Shown piece by piece: positions 43,686-52,054 of a DNA stretch of 64,000 bases (position 1 is the stretch's first letter; each line of letters opens with the position of its first letter). Source of the stretch: Qipengyuania vulgaris. Its GTDB lineage: Bacteria; Pseudomonadota; Alphaproteobacteria; Sphingomonadales; Sphingomonadaceae. Location: the NCBI RefSeq assembly GCF_009827325.1, contig NZ_WTYC01000003.1:186001-250000 (forward strand), read 5' to 3'. The position numbers and the translations under genes were made by a program. The notes below the pieces were generated by a model that saw only the letters and a program-made list of their open reading frames with translations, ran no database searches and was not told where the DNA came from.

Positions 43686-44297
43686 TCAATCGTCCCGGTC
43701 GCGGCGCCTTTCGCGGCGGCGTTCGCGCCGATCCTCCCGGCGGGCGTCGCGCCTCGCATCGCGGCGATTGTCCCTGCGCGCTTCGCGGCGGGCATCGCGA
43801 ATGGCCTCGCGTCGGGCCTCTTGCCTGGCTTCCTGCCGTGCCTGCTGCCTGGCGCGCTGGCGGGCCTGCTGGCGCGCTCTCTGCCGGGCCTCCTGCCTAG
43901 CCTCGCGTCGTGCGTCCTGCCGTGCATCGTGCCGGTAATCGCGCCTGGCATCCCGCCTCGCATCGCGGCGATATTCGCGCCGTGCCTCGCGGCGTTCCCA
44001 GCGATTCCAGTTGGCGCGGATGCGGCGCTGGTCGCGGAGCGCGGCCCTGCGTGCGAGCCAGTAACGCTGCTGGCGTGCATTCCAGCGGTGGGCCTTTCGA
44101 TTGCGGTCGTAAACGTAGTGGCCGGTGCCCGGATAATAGTAATCGTCGTACCAGCCATAGTATCCGTCGTTATAATAGCCGTCGTCGTAATAGCCGGCGC
44201 TGCCGACCGACAGTCCGCCATAGGAACCGACGCTGCATGCGCCTAGTAATGTGGTCGCCGCGGCGAGTCCCGCTGCCTTTGCTAATGAAATGGTCAT
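43686..44297 (-). CDS. Arg-rich repeat lipoprotein of unknown function
   Basis: 203 aa. The lipobox LLGAC (Cys21) gives a lipid anchor. A Gly/Tyr/Asp-rich stretch follows (DDGYYNDGYYGWYDDYYYPG). From about residue 80 to the end the sequence is dominated by Arg in near-four-residue steps (RRDA, RQEA, RREA, RQQA), very basic and predicted helical. CAGGAG eight bases before the ATG supports the start. It is 389 bp before (upstream of) osmC's stop on the same strand. No known domain. It could bind acidic surface polymers or DNA, which is speculation. The opposite frame is open too but very hydrophobic. Confidence 0.75.
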   Translation of the reverse strand: MTISLAKAAGLAAATTLLGACSVGSYGGLSVGSAGYYDDGYYNDGYYGWYDDYYYPGTGHYVYDRNRKAHRWNARQQRYWLARRAALRDQRRIRANWNRWERREARREYRRDARRDARRDYRHDARQDARREARQEARQRARQQARQRARQQARQEARQEARREAIRDARREARRDNRRDARRDARREDRRERRRERRRDRDD

Positions 44298-44343
44298 CCC
44301 GATATCTCCTGAAATATTGGGAACCTTCTAGGGCAACTCCATT

Positions 44344-44358
44344 GAACGCATTCTGAAC
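44344..44358 (-). promoter_or_regulatory. Possible LexA (SOS) box GAAC-N7-GAAC
   Basis: GAAC (44344-44347), seven bases, GAAC (44355-44358), the same form as the box at 30732, lies 47 bp upstream of the Arg-rich lipoprotein start. It is also inside a longer inverted repeat (TTCTGAAC 44351-44358 with GTTCAGAA 44374-44381). Chance matches are expected, so the call is weak. Confidence 0.35.
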
Positions 44359-44434
44359 TCGGGGTCACGTCCCGTTCAGAAATGAAAGTGGCGACTAACG
44401 GCAGGAATTTCGTTTCGATTACTGCCGGGGTGCG

Positions 44435-46078
44435 TCAGATGCCGAAAGCTTTCAGGAAGGCATCGAACAGCCCTTCCAGCCCGCCGCGCAAACCCTTGCG
44501 GCGGCCGGCATAGGGCGCTTCCTCCAGCACCAGCACGCCCGCACCGCCTTCCACCCGGTCGCGCAGCAGTGGTTCACGGCCGAGGAGATAGGGCACGAAG
44601 GTCTCGTTGCGGGCGACCGAATAGGACAGGTCGGCGGAAAAGCCCGCCAGCTGGTCCTGCCCGAAGCGGCGGCCGCTATCGACCGGCTCCACCCGCACGC
44701 CGCGCCCGCCTTTTATCACCAGCCGGGCAGGGCCGTGGAAGACGAGAAAGCGCAATTGCTGCGTCAGCCATGCGTTGAGGCTGAAGAGCCGCCAGTGGCT
44801 GGTGATCCGCAGCGGCCTCTCCTGCGGCTGGACTACTGCCGCCAGTGCGCGCGGCTGGAGCACCATGGCAGCGCCTTCTGGCAATTCGATGGCGGTGACT
44901 TCGGCGAAGGGATCGTCGTCAGCGGAGATGACCGTCGTCGTGTCGCTGCCGCGGACACGGGTCAGCATGGCCATGCCGCTGGCGAAGCTGGCGAGGGGGG
45001 CCTTCCAGTCGAGCAGGGCGCGCGTGCGCAGCTTTGCTTCCGCCGGACTGGACTGGAGGAAACCCTGCCGGACCAGCAGTTCCTGCCCCGCTTCGAGGCG
45101 GACGGGGATCGAGGCGCGCGACTGTTCCTGCGGCGCTTTCCCCGCGACGCTGTTCGTACCCGGAACCGCAATCCGGATCGCCCGTCGCCGCTGCGCGAAG
45201 GGGGCGACGAGGTAGTAGAGAAAGGTGCGGATCAGATAGGGCAGGAGCAATATGCCCAGCAGCGCCCAGGCCGCAGCAACCAGCACCTCGCGCAGGCTCG
45301 TTTCCGACATGCCCCTCGTGGTGTCGGGCAAGGCGCCCATCCTCCATTCCCGCGCTCCTTCATAGGCGCGGCGGGCCCGTGCCAGTTGCTGGCTGGCCGC
45401 GAGACCGGCGTTCCGCAGGGTCTGGCGGCTTTCTGCCGCCTCGCAGCGGCGGTCGCGATTAGCCTCGAGCAGTTCTCGTTCGCGAAGGAGGATTTCGCGC
45501 GTGGTCTGGTCCAGCATGCTGCGCCGTTCGAACTCTTTCAGATCCGTCTCGGCATTGGCGCAAAGACGAAAGGATACGCGCACCGCATTGGCAGTCGGAA
45601 TTCTTGGATAGCGTCCGAACTCGGCCTCGGCCCGGTTTACAAGTGAACCGGTGAGCTTTTCCTGGCGGGCGGCTTCGAGCGCGTCGATCTCGGCTTCGAG
45701 CGCGGCTTCCTGCAGCTTCGCACGTTGCAGGGCGAGGATGCGCGACGGCCGTACTGCATCGAGAAAGCCATTGCTGTCCTCGATCTCGCGCTGCACCTCG
45801 TCCTTTTGGCTGCGCGCCTGTGCCAGCCTCCGGTCGATCGCCGCCACGCCCATTTCCCGGATCGCCGCCTCGCGCTGCACCAGTGCCGATTGCAGCTGTT
45901 CGCGTTCCCGACCAATCGTCTCGCGGATCTGGGTGACGGACATGGTGTCCTGCCGCAGGCTTTCGCTGCCGAGTTGCGGTACGATGCGCGGCCAGGCGAG
46001 GATGTAGAAAGCGAAGGCGAGGCACAGAACGAGATAAAGCAGGCCCGTGCGCCCCAGCCAGCCGAAAACGGCTTTCAC
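44435..46078 (-). CDS. Large coiled-coil membrane protein of unknown function
   Basis: 547 aa. An N-terminal helix (about 10-30, GLLYLVLCLAFAFYILAW) leads into a long helical stretch (about 45-240) rich in Glu/Arg/Gln/Ala, very likely coiled coil, with RLAQARSQKDEVQREIEDSN and LQEAALEAEIDALEAARQE. A second helix lies near 265-285 (VLVAAAWALLGILLLPYLI). The last 250 residues are a beta-rich soluble domain with FHGPARLVIKGGRGVRVEPV, which recalls AIM24-type domains, although I am not sure. It lies 77 bp after spt on the same strand. Function unknown. Confidence 0.75.
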   Translation of the reverse strand: MKAVFGWLGRTGLLYLVLCLAFAFYILAWPRIVPQLGSESLRQDTMSVTQIRETIGREREQLQSALVQREAAIREMGVAAIDRRLAQARSQKDEVQREIEDSNGFLDAVRPSRILALQRAKLQEAALEAEIDALEAARQEKLTGSLVNRAEAEFGRYPRIPTANAVRVSFRLCANAETDLKEFERRSMLDQTTREILLRERELLEANRDRRCEAAESRQTLRNAGLAASQQLARARRAYEGAREWRMGALPDTTRGMSETSLREVLVAAAWALLGILLLPYLIRTFLYYLVAPFAQRRRAIRIAVPGTNSVAGKAPQEQSRASIPVRLEAGQELLVRQGFLQSSPAEAKLRTRALLDWKAPLASFASGMAMLTRVRGSDTTTVISADDDPFAEVTAIELPEGAAMVLQPRALAAVVQPQERPLRITSHWRLFSLNAWLTQQLRFLVFHGPARLVIKGGRGVRVEPVDSGRRFGQDQLAGFSADLSYSVARNETFVPYLLGREPLLRDRVEGGAGVLVLEEAPYAGRRKGLRGGLEGLFDAFLKAFGI

Positions 46079-46155
46079 GCGTATTGCCGGGCGGGCCCGC
46101 CCCGTCCTTGCCTATCGGCGGAGAATTCGGGGCGACCCGGGTTCACCGATTCGTC

Positions 46156-47406
46156 TCAGATTATCCCGGTTTCGCTGCCCGCCTTATCGAAGATGTCGAG
46201 GATTTTTCCGACTTCCTCTTCGCTGTGCTCGGCGCAGAGCGAGCAGCGCAGCAGCGTCATGTTGGCAGGCGTCGCTGGCGGACGCGCAAGGTTCACGTAG
46301 AGCCCGCCTCGGATGAGCGCCTCCCACATGTGCGCGCCCTTTTCGAGATCGGGCATGATCACCGCGATGATCGCGCTCTGCGCCTCCTCGGTCCCGAGTT
46401 TGAAGCCCAGATCGCGCAGGCCCTTGTGCAGGGTCCGTGAATTTTGCCACAGATGCGCGCGCTTGTCGGCGGCATCCATCAGCTTGCGGATGCTGGTCGC
46501 CGCGGTCGCCACCACGGACGGCGGCAGCGAGGCTGTAAAGACATAGGGCCGGCAGACGAGACGCATGATCTCGAACTTGGGGTGGTTGGAAACGCAGAAG
46601 CCGCCAACGGTGCCCACGCTCTTGGAGAAGGTGCCGATGATGAAATCGACATCGTCGATCACGCCTGCATCTTCCACCACGCCGCGGCCATTCTCGCCGA
46701 TGAAGCCCATCGAATGCGCTTCGTCGACCAGCACCATCGCGCCGTATTTCTTGGCCACCGCGACCATTTCCTTCAGCGGCGCGATATCGCCCAGCATCGA
46801 ATAGACGCCTTCGAGAATAACCAACTTGCCCGCACCTTCGGGGATCCGGCGCAGGCGCTTTTCCATCGCCTCGACATCATTGTGCTTGAACGGCACGACC
46901 TCGGCATTGCCCAGGGCGCAGCCGTCCCAGATGCTGGCATGGCTGTCGATGTCGAGGACGATGTAATCGCCCTTGCCGGCAATCGTGGAGATGATCCCGA
47001 GATTGGCCTGGTAGCCGGTCGAGAAGACCATTGCATGGTCCATGCCGTAGAATTCGCGCAGGGCCTCTTCGCATTCCTTGTGGCCCTGGTAGGTGCCGTT
47101 GAGGACGCGGCTGCCGGTGGTGCCCGAACCGAAGTCGGCCAAGGCCCGTTTTCCGGCCTCGATCACATCCGGGTCGAAGGTCATCCCCATGTAATTGTAG
47201 GTGCCGAGCAGGATGGTCTCGCGCCCGTTGCAGATCGCGCGTGTGGGCGAGAGCACCTTTTCCATAACCAGGTTGAACGGATCCTCGCGGCCCTGCGAAA
47301 GAAGACCTTCGCGCAGCGCGATGATGTCGTCGAACTTGGAGAACAGGTCCCTATCGTCGCCTTCGAGCGCTTCGGGCTTGTCCGGCTGGAGAATGCCTTC
47401 GCTCAT
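46156..47406 (-). CDS. spt: Serine palmitoyltransferase
   Basis: 416 aa. The enzyme joins serine and palmitoyl (from CoA or ACP) to 3-oxosphinganine, the first step of sphingolipid synthesis. It is an alpha-oxoamine synthase with GSGTTGSRVLNGTYQGH, DIDSHASIWDG, LVDEAHSMGFIGENGRGV and the PLP Lys262 in GTFSKSVGTVGG. The long N-terminus with NYMGMTFDPDVIEAG is typical of bacterial SPT rather than KBL or BioF. It overlaps the acp stop by four bases, and a partner ACP is known to be needed in such bacteria. Confidence 0.93.
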   Translation of the reverse strand: MSEGILQPDKPEALEGDDRDLFSKFDDIIALREGLLSQGREDPFNLVMEKVLSPTRAICNGRETILLGTYNYMGMTFDPDVIEAGKRALADFGSGTTGSRVLNGTYQGHKECEEALREFYGMDHAMVFSTGYQANLGIISTIAGKGDYIVLDIDSHASIWDGCALGNAEVVPFKHNDVEAMEKRLRRIPEGAGKLVILEGVYSMLGDIAPLKEMVAVAKKYGAMVLVDEAHSMGFIGENGRGVVEDAGVIDDVDFIIGTFSKSVGTVGGFCVSNHPKFEIMRLVCRPYVFTASLPPSVVATAATSIRKLMDAADKRAHLWQNSRTLHKGLRDLGFKLGTEEAQSAIIAVIMPDLEKGAHMWEALIRGGLYVNLARPPATPANMTLLRCSLCAEHSEEEVGKILDIFDKAGSETGII

Positions 47407-47648
47407 GAATTGGCCTGAAGCTTGTGGACCGCATCGACCAGCTGGCCGTAATTCTCGATCTCGGCCTGCTGGTTCATCGAGATGATGATGTCGAATTCGT
47501 CTTCGATCTCGGCCACGAAATCCATCACCGTCAGGCTGTCGAATTCGAGATCGTTCTGGAAGGTCGTCTCGTCCTTGATCTCGATGCCCTTCTTGTTGAA
47601 GGGTTCGGCAAGTTCGCGGATTTTCGCGTCTACCTCTGCACGGTCCAT
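47403..47648 (-). CDS. Acyl carrier protein for sphingolipid synthesis
   Basis: 81 aa. The phosphopantetheine site is Ser38 in the motif EFDSLTVMDFVAEIEDEFDI. It is less acidic than the housekeeping AcpP and begins MDRAEVDAKIRELAEPF. Its stop overlaps the spt start (ATGA). In other spt-bearing alphaproteobacteria, such as Caulobacter, an ACP of this kind is linked to spt, which is why I assign it to sphingolipid synthesis. An upstream frame extension to 47744 is unlikely. Confidence 0.88.
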   Translation of the reverse strand: MDRAEVDAKIRELAEPFNKKGIEIKDETTFQNDLEFDSLTVMDFVAEIEDEFDIIISMNQQAEIENYGQLVDAVHKLQANS

Positions 47649-47761
47649 GAGTGGGTCCAGTTCTTCAAAATAAGCGGTGCGGCCCGCGGTACTGCGGGTC
47701 TGAACGAATGGGGCGGCAAAGCGGTTTCCGGTGCCGCTTGTCAAGCGCGCAGCCGTTTCTC

Positions 47762-48130
47762 TCAGTCGGAAAGCAGCTTGCGCACGGCGGCCATGAAGGG
47801 ACCGATCGATACCGGCTTGGCGAGATAATCCTCTGCCCCGGCATCGCGGATGCGTTCTTCATCGCCCTTGCCGGCATAGGCGGTGACGGCCAGAACGGGT
47901 ATGCTTTCCAGCGACTTGTCGGCTTTCAGCTGGGCGATCAGGTCGACCCCGCTTACATTGGGCAGCTGGATGTCCATGATGACCAGTTGCGGTTCGGATT
48001 TCTTCGCGGTGGCCAGAACATTGCTTCCGTCGGAAACCGGCACCACCTCATAACCGTTCGCCTTCAGCACGTCACAAAACAGCTTACGGTTAAGGTCGTT
48101 GTCCTCGACAACGAGGATTCTCTTTGCCAC
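47762..48130 (-). CDS. divK: DivK-like single-domain response regulator
   Basis: 122 aa, a lone receiver domain. The acidic pocket is LVVEDND (Glu-Asp), the phosphorylation site Asp53 is in IMDIQLPNVSG, and the switch residues are in AVTAYAGKGDEERIRDAG and DYLAKPV (Lys). In alphaproteobacteria DivK relays phosphorylation in the CckA/CtrA cell-cycle pathway. The start is GTG at 48130 (MAKRILVVEDND as in the family). It lies 113 bp upstream of acp on the same strand and is divergent from a DUF3572 gene. Confidence 0.9.
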   Translation of the reverse strand: MAKRILVVEDNDLNRKLFCDVLKANGYEVVPVSDGSNVLATAKKSEPQLVIMDIQLPNVSGVDLIAQLKADKSLESIPVLAVTAYAGKGDEERIRDAGAEDYLAKPVSIGPFMAAVRKLLSD

Positions 48131-48238
48131 GGGGCCAATCACTCCTGCGAATATGGACCGCGGGCTTAGGAGCAAGCGAAAGGGCTGACAATTCCGGGAC
48201 ACGATAAATCGGCGGATCGAGACGAGCGCACGCCGGAG

Positions 48239-48475
48239 GTGTTCGCGCTGGAAGCCCTCGGCTGGGCGCTGACCGACGAGAAGCGCGCCGAACGCCTGCT
48301 CTCGCTGACCGGACTGACCCCCGAACGCCTGCGCCACGGGATCGACGACCGCAGCGTCCAGGCTGCGGTGCTGGACTTTCTCGCGGGTCACGAGCCCGAC
48401 CTCGTTGCAGCTGCCGATGCCCTGAATACCAAGCCCGAAACCCTTGTCGCTGCAGCGAAGGAATTGAACGCATGA
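48239..48475 (+). CDS. DUF3572 family protein
   Basis: At least 78 aa, all-helical: FALEALGWALTDEKRAERLLSLTGL and VLDFLAGHEPDLVAAADALN, close to DUF3572 proteins of alphaproteobacteria. GTG at 48239 is the best start codon, but homologs usually begin a few residues earlier (the codons before it read ERTPE, and the frame is open to a TAG at 48167), so the true start may be upstream at an unusual codon. Its stop overlaps the HAD gene start. No function is known for the family. Confidence 0.75.
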   Translation: MFALEALGWALTDEKRAERLLSLTGLTPERLRHGIDDRSVQAAVLDFLAGHEPDLVAAADALNTKPETLVAAAKELNA

Positions 48476-49101
48476 CCCGCCCCCTGATCATCTCCGATTG
48501 CGACGAGGTGCTGCTCTACATGGTGTCTCCGTTTAGGGACTGGCTGGCCGAGACGCAGGGCGTCGAATTCCGGATGAGCGGTAATGATTTTTCGCAGGCG
48601 CTGCGCTGGCAGGATAGCGGCGAGGTGCTGGAACAGGACGAAATCTGGCGCAAGCTAGGACTGTTCTTCGACACTGAAATGCACCGGCAGGATCCCATTC
48701 CGGGCGCGATCGAGGGGATCAACGCGCTGGCCGAGGAAGCCGATGTGGTTATCCTCACCAATCTCGTCGACAAGCGGCAGGCGATGCGGACCGAGCAGCT
48801 TGTCGGCCACGGCCTCGATGCGCGGGTCTTCACCAACCAGGGCCCCAAGGGTCCGGCACTGCAGAACATCCTCCACGAGTATCGCCCCTCCAAGGCGATT
48901 TTCATCGACGATCTGGCGCAGCACCACCGGTCTGCGCGCGAAACGATTTCGGACATCACGACGCTCCACCTGTGCGGCGAACCCATGCTCGCTCCGCACA
49001 TCGACTGCGCCCATACCTCGGGCCATGCCGATGCGCGGATCGACAGCTGGGACGAGGCGCTGCCATGGCTGAGAGCGCAACTGGAAAGGGAAAACGCATG
49101 A
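48472..49101 (+). CDS. HAD-superfamily hydrolase
   Basis: 209 aa. The nucleophile motif is SDCDEVLLYMVSP (Asp9, Asp11), motif II is VVILTNLVDK (Thr), motif III Lys is in NQGPKGPALQ, and the acidic motif IV is KAIFIDDLAQHH (Asp-Asp). It should cleave a phosphate or halide from a small molecule; the substrate is unknown. It overlaps the DUF3572 gene before it and the RidA gene after it by four bases each, part of a tightly coupled run. Confidence 0.85.
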   Translation: MTRPLIISDCDEVLLYMVSPFRDWLAETQGVEFRMSGNDFSQALRWQDSGEVLEQDEIWRKLGLFFDTEMHRQDPIPGAIEGINALAEEADVVILTNLVDKRQAMRTEQLVGHGLDARVFTNQGPKGPALQNILHEYRPSKAIFIDDLAQHHRSARETISDITTLHLCGEPMLAPHIDCAHTSGHADARIDSWDEALPWLRAQLERENA

Positions 49102-49556
49102 GCATCGAAGCCAAACTGGAAGAACTGGGGATCACGCTGCCGGAAGCGGCTGCGCCCGTCGCCAGCTACCAGCCGCTCGTCGTGTCGGGCGGCACCGCCT
49201 ACGTTTCGGGACAATTGCCCTTCGTCGATGGCAATCTGGTGACCGGCAAGCTGGGCCAGGAGGTGACGCTGGAACGCGGGCAGGAGGCGGCGCGCGCCTG
49301 CGGATTGATGATCCTGGCGCAGCTGAAGGCTGCCGGCCTGCTCGATCGGGTGGAAAAAATCGTCAAGCTGGGCGGCTTCGTCAGCAGCGTCCCGAACTTT
49401 ACCGACCAGCCCAAGGTGGTGAACGGATGCAGCGACCTAATGGCCGAAGTGTTCGGCGAGGCGGGCCGCCACGCCCGCAGCGCGGTCGGCGTGCCGGTGC
49501 TCCCGCTCGACGCTGCGGTCGAGGTCGACGCGATTGTCGCTCTTCGCCCCGCTTGA
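49098..49556 (+). CDS. RidA (YjgF/YER057c/UK114) family protein
   Basis: 152 aa. The fold is marked by VVSGGTAYVSGQLPFVDG, GLMILAQLKAAGLLDRVEKIVKLGGFVSS, and the C-terminal ARSAVGVPVLPLDAAVEVDAIVAL. The conserved Arg in HARSAVGV, which binds the carboxylate of imine/enamine intermediates, is present. It is slightly longer than E. coli RidA. It overlaps the HAD gene start region (ATGA) and shares 23 bp with the next gene. Confidence 0.88.
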   Translation: MSIEAKLEELGITLPEAAAPVASYQPLVVSGGTAYVSGQLPFVDGNLVTGKLGQEVTLERGQEAARACGLMILAQLKAAGLLDRVEKIVKLGGFVSSVPNFTDQPKVVNGCSDLMAEVFGEAGRHARSAVGVPVLPLDAAVEVDAIVALRPA

Positions 49557-50301
49557 TCGGCTGATCGTTCATCCGCCCGATCCCGAGCGGGTCGGGTGGC
49601 TGCGCAATTGGACCTACGCCCACCGTGGCTTGCATGGGCCGGGCGTGCCCGAAAACTCGCTTGCCGGATTTGCGCTGGCAGCCGATCGCGGTCTGGGCAT
49701 CGAATGCGACATTCAGCGCAGCCGCGATGGTTGTGCCATGCTGGTCCACGACTGGGAGCTCGAACGGCTGACCGGCGTAACCGGGCCGCTGGCCGCGCAC
49801 AGCGCCGAGGAACTGGCGCAGATCGCCTTCCTCGACAGCGAGCACAAGCTGGCGCGGCTCGACGACCTTCTACCCATCGTCGGCGGAAAGGTACCGATCC
49901 TCATCGAGATCAAGTCGCGCCGCCGCTATGACGTGAAGCACAGCTGCCGCGCAGTGGCGAAGGCGCTCGAAAGCTATTCCGGGCCGCACGCCGTGATGAG
50001 CTTCGATCCGCGCGTTTCCGTCTGGTTCGCGAACCATTCCCCGCAGACGGTCCGCGGCCTCGTTATCCGCGAGGACGATGCCGGGATGACGCAGAAGGCA
50101 TGGCAGCGGCATATGGCGCTGTGGGCCGCGAAGCCCGAATTCGTCGCCTACCATGTCGCGGCCTTGCCCAGTCCGATGGTATCCTCGCTGCGTGCGCGCG
50201 GCATCCCCGTTTTGACCTGGACGGTGGATACGCCCGCGACCCGCGCCAACGGCCTGGCGCACGCAGACGCCCTGATCGCAGAGGGAGAAGGCCTAGCGTG
50301 A
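49534..50301 (+). CDS. Glycerophosphodiester phosphodiesterase
   Basis: 255 aa. GDPD motifs are AHRGLHGPGVPENSLAGF (catalytic His), GIECDIQRS (Glu-Asp metal site) and VHDWELERLTG (second His). It hydrolyses glycerophosphodiesters such as glycerophosphocholine to glycerol-3-phosphate. The start is TTG at 49534, inside the end of the RidA gene, since the family N-terminus begins about there. The stop overlaps the GTG of the next gene. No signal peptide, so cytoplasmic. Confidence 0.85.
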   Translation: MSLFAPLDRLIVHPPDPERVGWLRNWTYAHRGLHGPGVPENSLAGFALAADRGLGIECDIQRSRDGCAMLVHDWELERLTGVTGPLAAHSAEELAQIAFLDSEHKLARLDDLLPIVGGKVPILIEIKSRRRYDVKHSCRAVAKALESYSGPHAVMSFDPRVSVWFANHSPQTVRGLVIREDDAGMTQKAWQRHMALWAAKPEFVAYHVAALPSPMVSSLRARGIPVLTWTVDTPATRANGLAHADALIAEGEGLA

Positions 50302-51434
50302 GCGGGGAAGGGCTAGCCGCGCGAATCGCCGGGTCGGTCGGCTCGATCGATGCCGGGGCGTGGAATGCGCTGGCAGGTGACAACCCTTTCGTCTCCCACG
50401 AATTCCTGACCGCGCTGGAAGATTCGGGCAGCGTGGGGCCGGGGACCGGCTGGCAGCCCGTTCCGATGGTGATCTCGTCCGACGGCGGCCCCCCGCTTGC
50501 CGCCATGCCCGCCTATGCCAAGGGGCACAGCCAGGGCGAATATGTCTTCGATCACGGCTGGGCCGATGCGTATGAGCGAGCCGGGGGAAGTTACTACCCC
50601 AAGCTTCAGATTGCCGTGCCCTTCACCCCTGCCACGGGACCGCGCCTGTTGCTGTCGGATCCGGCGCTGGCCGCGCCGATGCTGTCAGCGGCCGAGCAGC
50701 TTTGCCTGCAGAACGAATTTTCTTCCGCGCATGCCACTTTCATCGAGCCGGATCAGATCCCGCTGTTCGAGGAAGCAGGATGGCTGCTGCGAAGCGATAT
50801 CCAGTTCCACTGGATCAACCAGGGCTTCGCGAGTTTCGAGGATTTCCTCGCCACGCTCACCTCGCGCAAGCGCAAGGATTTGCGCAAGGAACGCGCCGCC
50901 GCTCGGGAGGGGCTCGAAATCGTTCGCCTCACAGGAGAGGCCATCCGGCCCGAACACTGGGATGCCTTCTGGCATTTCTATCAGGATACTGGCGCACGCA
51001 AATGGGGCCAGCCCTACCTGACCCGCGAGACCTTCGACCTGCTGGGCGAGAGGATGGACGACAAAATCGTGCTGGTGCTGGCGATGGAAGACGGCGAACC
51101 CATTGCCGGGGCGCTCAACTTCATCGGCGGTGAGGCGATCTACGGCCGCTATTGGGGGTGCACGAAGCAGGTCCGCTTCCTGCATTTCGAACTGTGCTAT
51201 TACCAGGCCATCGACCTTGCGATCGAGCGGGGCCTATCGCGGGTCGAGGCGGGCGCCCAGGGCGGGCACAAGCTCGCTCGCGGTTACGAGCCGGTCGAAA
51301 CCGTTTCCGCCCACTGGATCGCCGACCCGGGCTTCCGTGCGGCGGTGGCGGATTTCCTCGAGCGCGAGCGCGAAGGCGTGGCCGCCGATCGCAATTATCT
51401 CGAGCGTCGAACGCCCTTCCGCAAAGGGAGCTGA
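50298..51434 (+). CDS. FemAB-like GNAT acyltransferase (COG3146 type)
   Basis: 378 aa. Segments NPFVSHEFLTALEDSGSVG, YVFDHGWADAYERAGGSYYPKLQIAVPFTP, TSRKRKDLRKERAA and GRYWGCTKQVRFLHFELCYYQAIDLAIERGL with AGAQGGHKLARGYEP are typical of the large GNAT-fold proteins often labelled peptidoglycan-biosynthesis related (COG3146); the biochemical role is not established. The start is GTG at 50298 overlapping the previous stop. It ends the overlapping five-gene run. Confidence 0.83.
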   Translation: MSGEGLAARIAGSVGSIDAGAWNALAGDNPFVSHEFLTALEDSGSVGPGTGWQPVPMVISSDGGPPLAAMPAYAKGHSQGEYVFDHGWADAYERAGGSYYPKLQIAVPFTPATGPRLLLSDPALAAPMLSAAEQLCLQNEFSSAHATFIEPDQIPLFEEAGWLLRSDIQFHWINQGFASFEDFLATLTSRKRKDLRKERAAAREGLEIVRLTGEAIRPEHWDAFWHFYQDTGARKWGQPYLTRETFDLLGERMDDKIVLVLAMEDGEPIAGALNFIGGEAIYGRYWGCTKQVRFLHFELCYYQAIDLAIERGLSRVEAGAQGGHKLARGYEPVETVSAHWIADPGFRAAVADFLEREREGVAADRNYLERRTPFRKGS

Positions 51435-51435
51435 T

Positions 51436-51765
51436 TCAGGCAACCTTGCGCGTTCCGTGCGCCAACCACTCGCGGGCACGGCGCTGGGCTTCGGCGATTT
51501 CGCGTGCGGTCATCTCATCGGACACGTCGGCGCGGCACCAGGACGCTTCCTCGTGCCCCTTCGACGCTGCGATATTGAACCATTTGTGGGCTTCGATCAT
51601 GTCGGCGGTGCAGCCATGGCTGCCGGTCGAAAAGGCGACCCCAAGGTCATAGAGCGCGTCGAGACTGCCGCTCTCGTACTCGCGCATGTATTCGTTGATG
51701 GTGACCTGAGCTGTGTCGCCCTGTTCTATGCGGCCTGCACCGCCTTCGATGGCCTTGAATTGCAT
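51436..51765 (-). CDS. Sel1-repeat protein
   Basis: 109 aa. The central part has two Sel1-like repeats (SLDALYDLGVAFSTGSHGCTADMIEAHKWFNIAASKGHEEA), marked by LYDLGVAFSTG and AHKWFNIAASKGH. Such repeats form alpha-alpha hairpins for protein binding. The C-terminus is Ala/Arg-rich. It is convergent with the GNAT gene (one base between stops). The partner is unknown. Confidence 0.82.
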   Translation of the reverse strand: MQFKAIEGGAGRIEQGDTAQVTINEYMREYESGSLDALYDLGVAFSTGSHGCTADMIEAHKWFNIAASKGHEEASWCRADVSDEMTAREIAEAQRRAREWLAHGTRKVA

Positions 51766-52054
51766 GTTCGAAACTCCCCCGTTTCAGATCCGGCCCCCCG
51801 CCGGTAAGCCCAAGTTCGCCTGTTATGGTCAATAAATAGTTAACGCCGAACAACATCGAATAGCGCCGGACCGTTTCGGTAGGCTGCGCTTAATCTGTCA
51901 CAGGCTATGGGACTTTTCTGAAAGCCGCTTGCGGGCATTCTGCGGCGCTCCTATAGGCCGCGCCATCGGAGCGTCGCAGGTGCCGGAAAAATTCGGACCA
52001 GCGGGTAGGGCGGCTCTCCGCGAGAGAGAGTTGGGAAGAAGGGTACCAAGCTCA
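51766..52054. other. Upstream region of the Sel1 gene and dksA
   Basis: About 290 bp between the divergent Sel1-repeat and dksA genes with no convincing gene. It includes AT-richer sequence (TCAATAAATAGTTAACG, around 51830) that may hold promoters. An open frame extends dksA upstream to 51929, but its first 42 codons do not look like DksA. Confidence 0.5.

Noticed and set aside
43656..44246. Plus-strand open frame opposite the Arg-rich lipoprotein, predicted to be very hydrophobic
   Set aside because: It has no ribosome site, and its Ala/Val/Leu/Ile content is the mirror of Arg/Asp codons. The minus strand has a lipobox and a good ribosome site.
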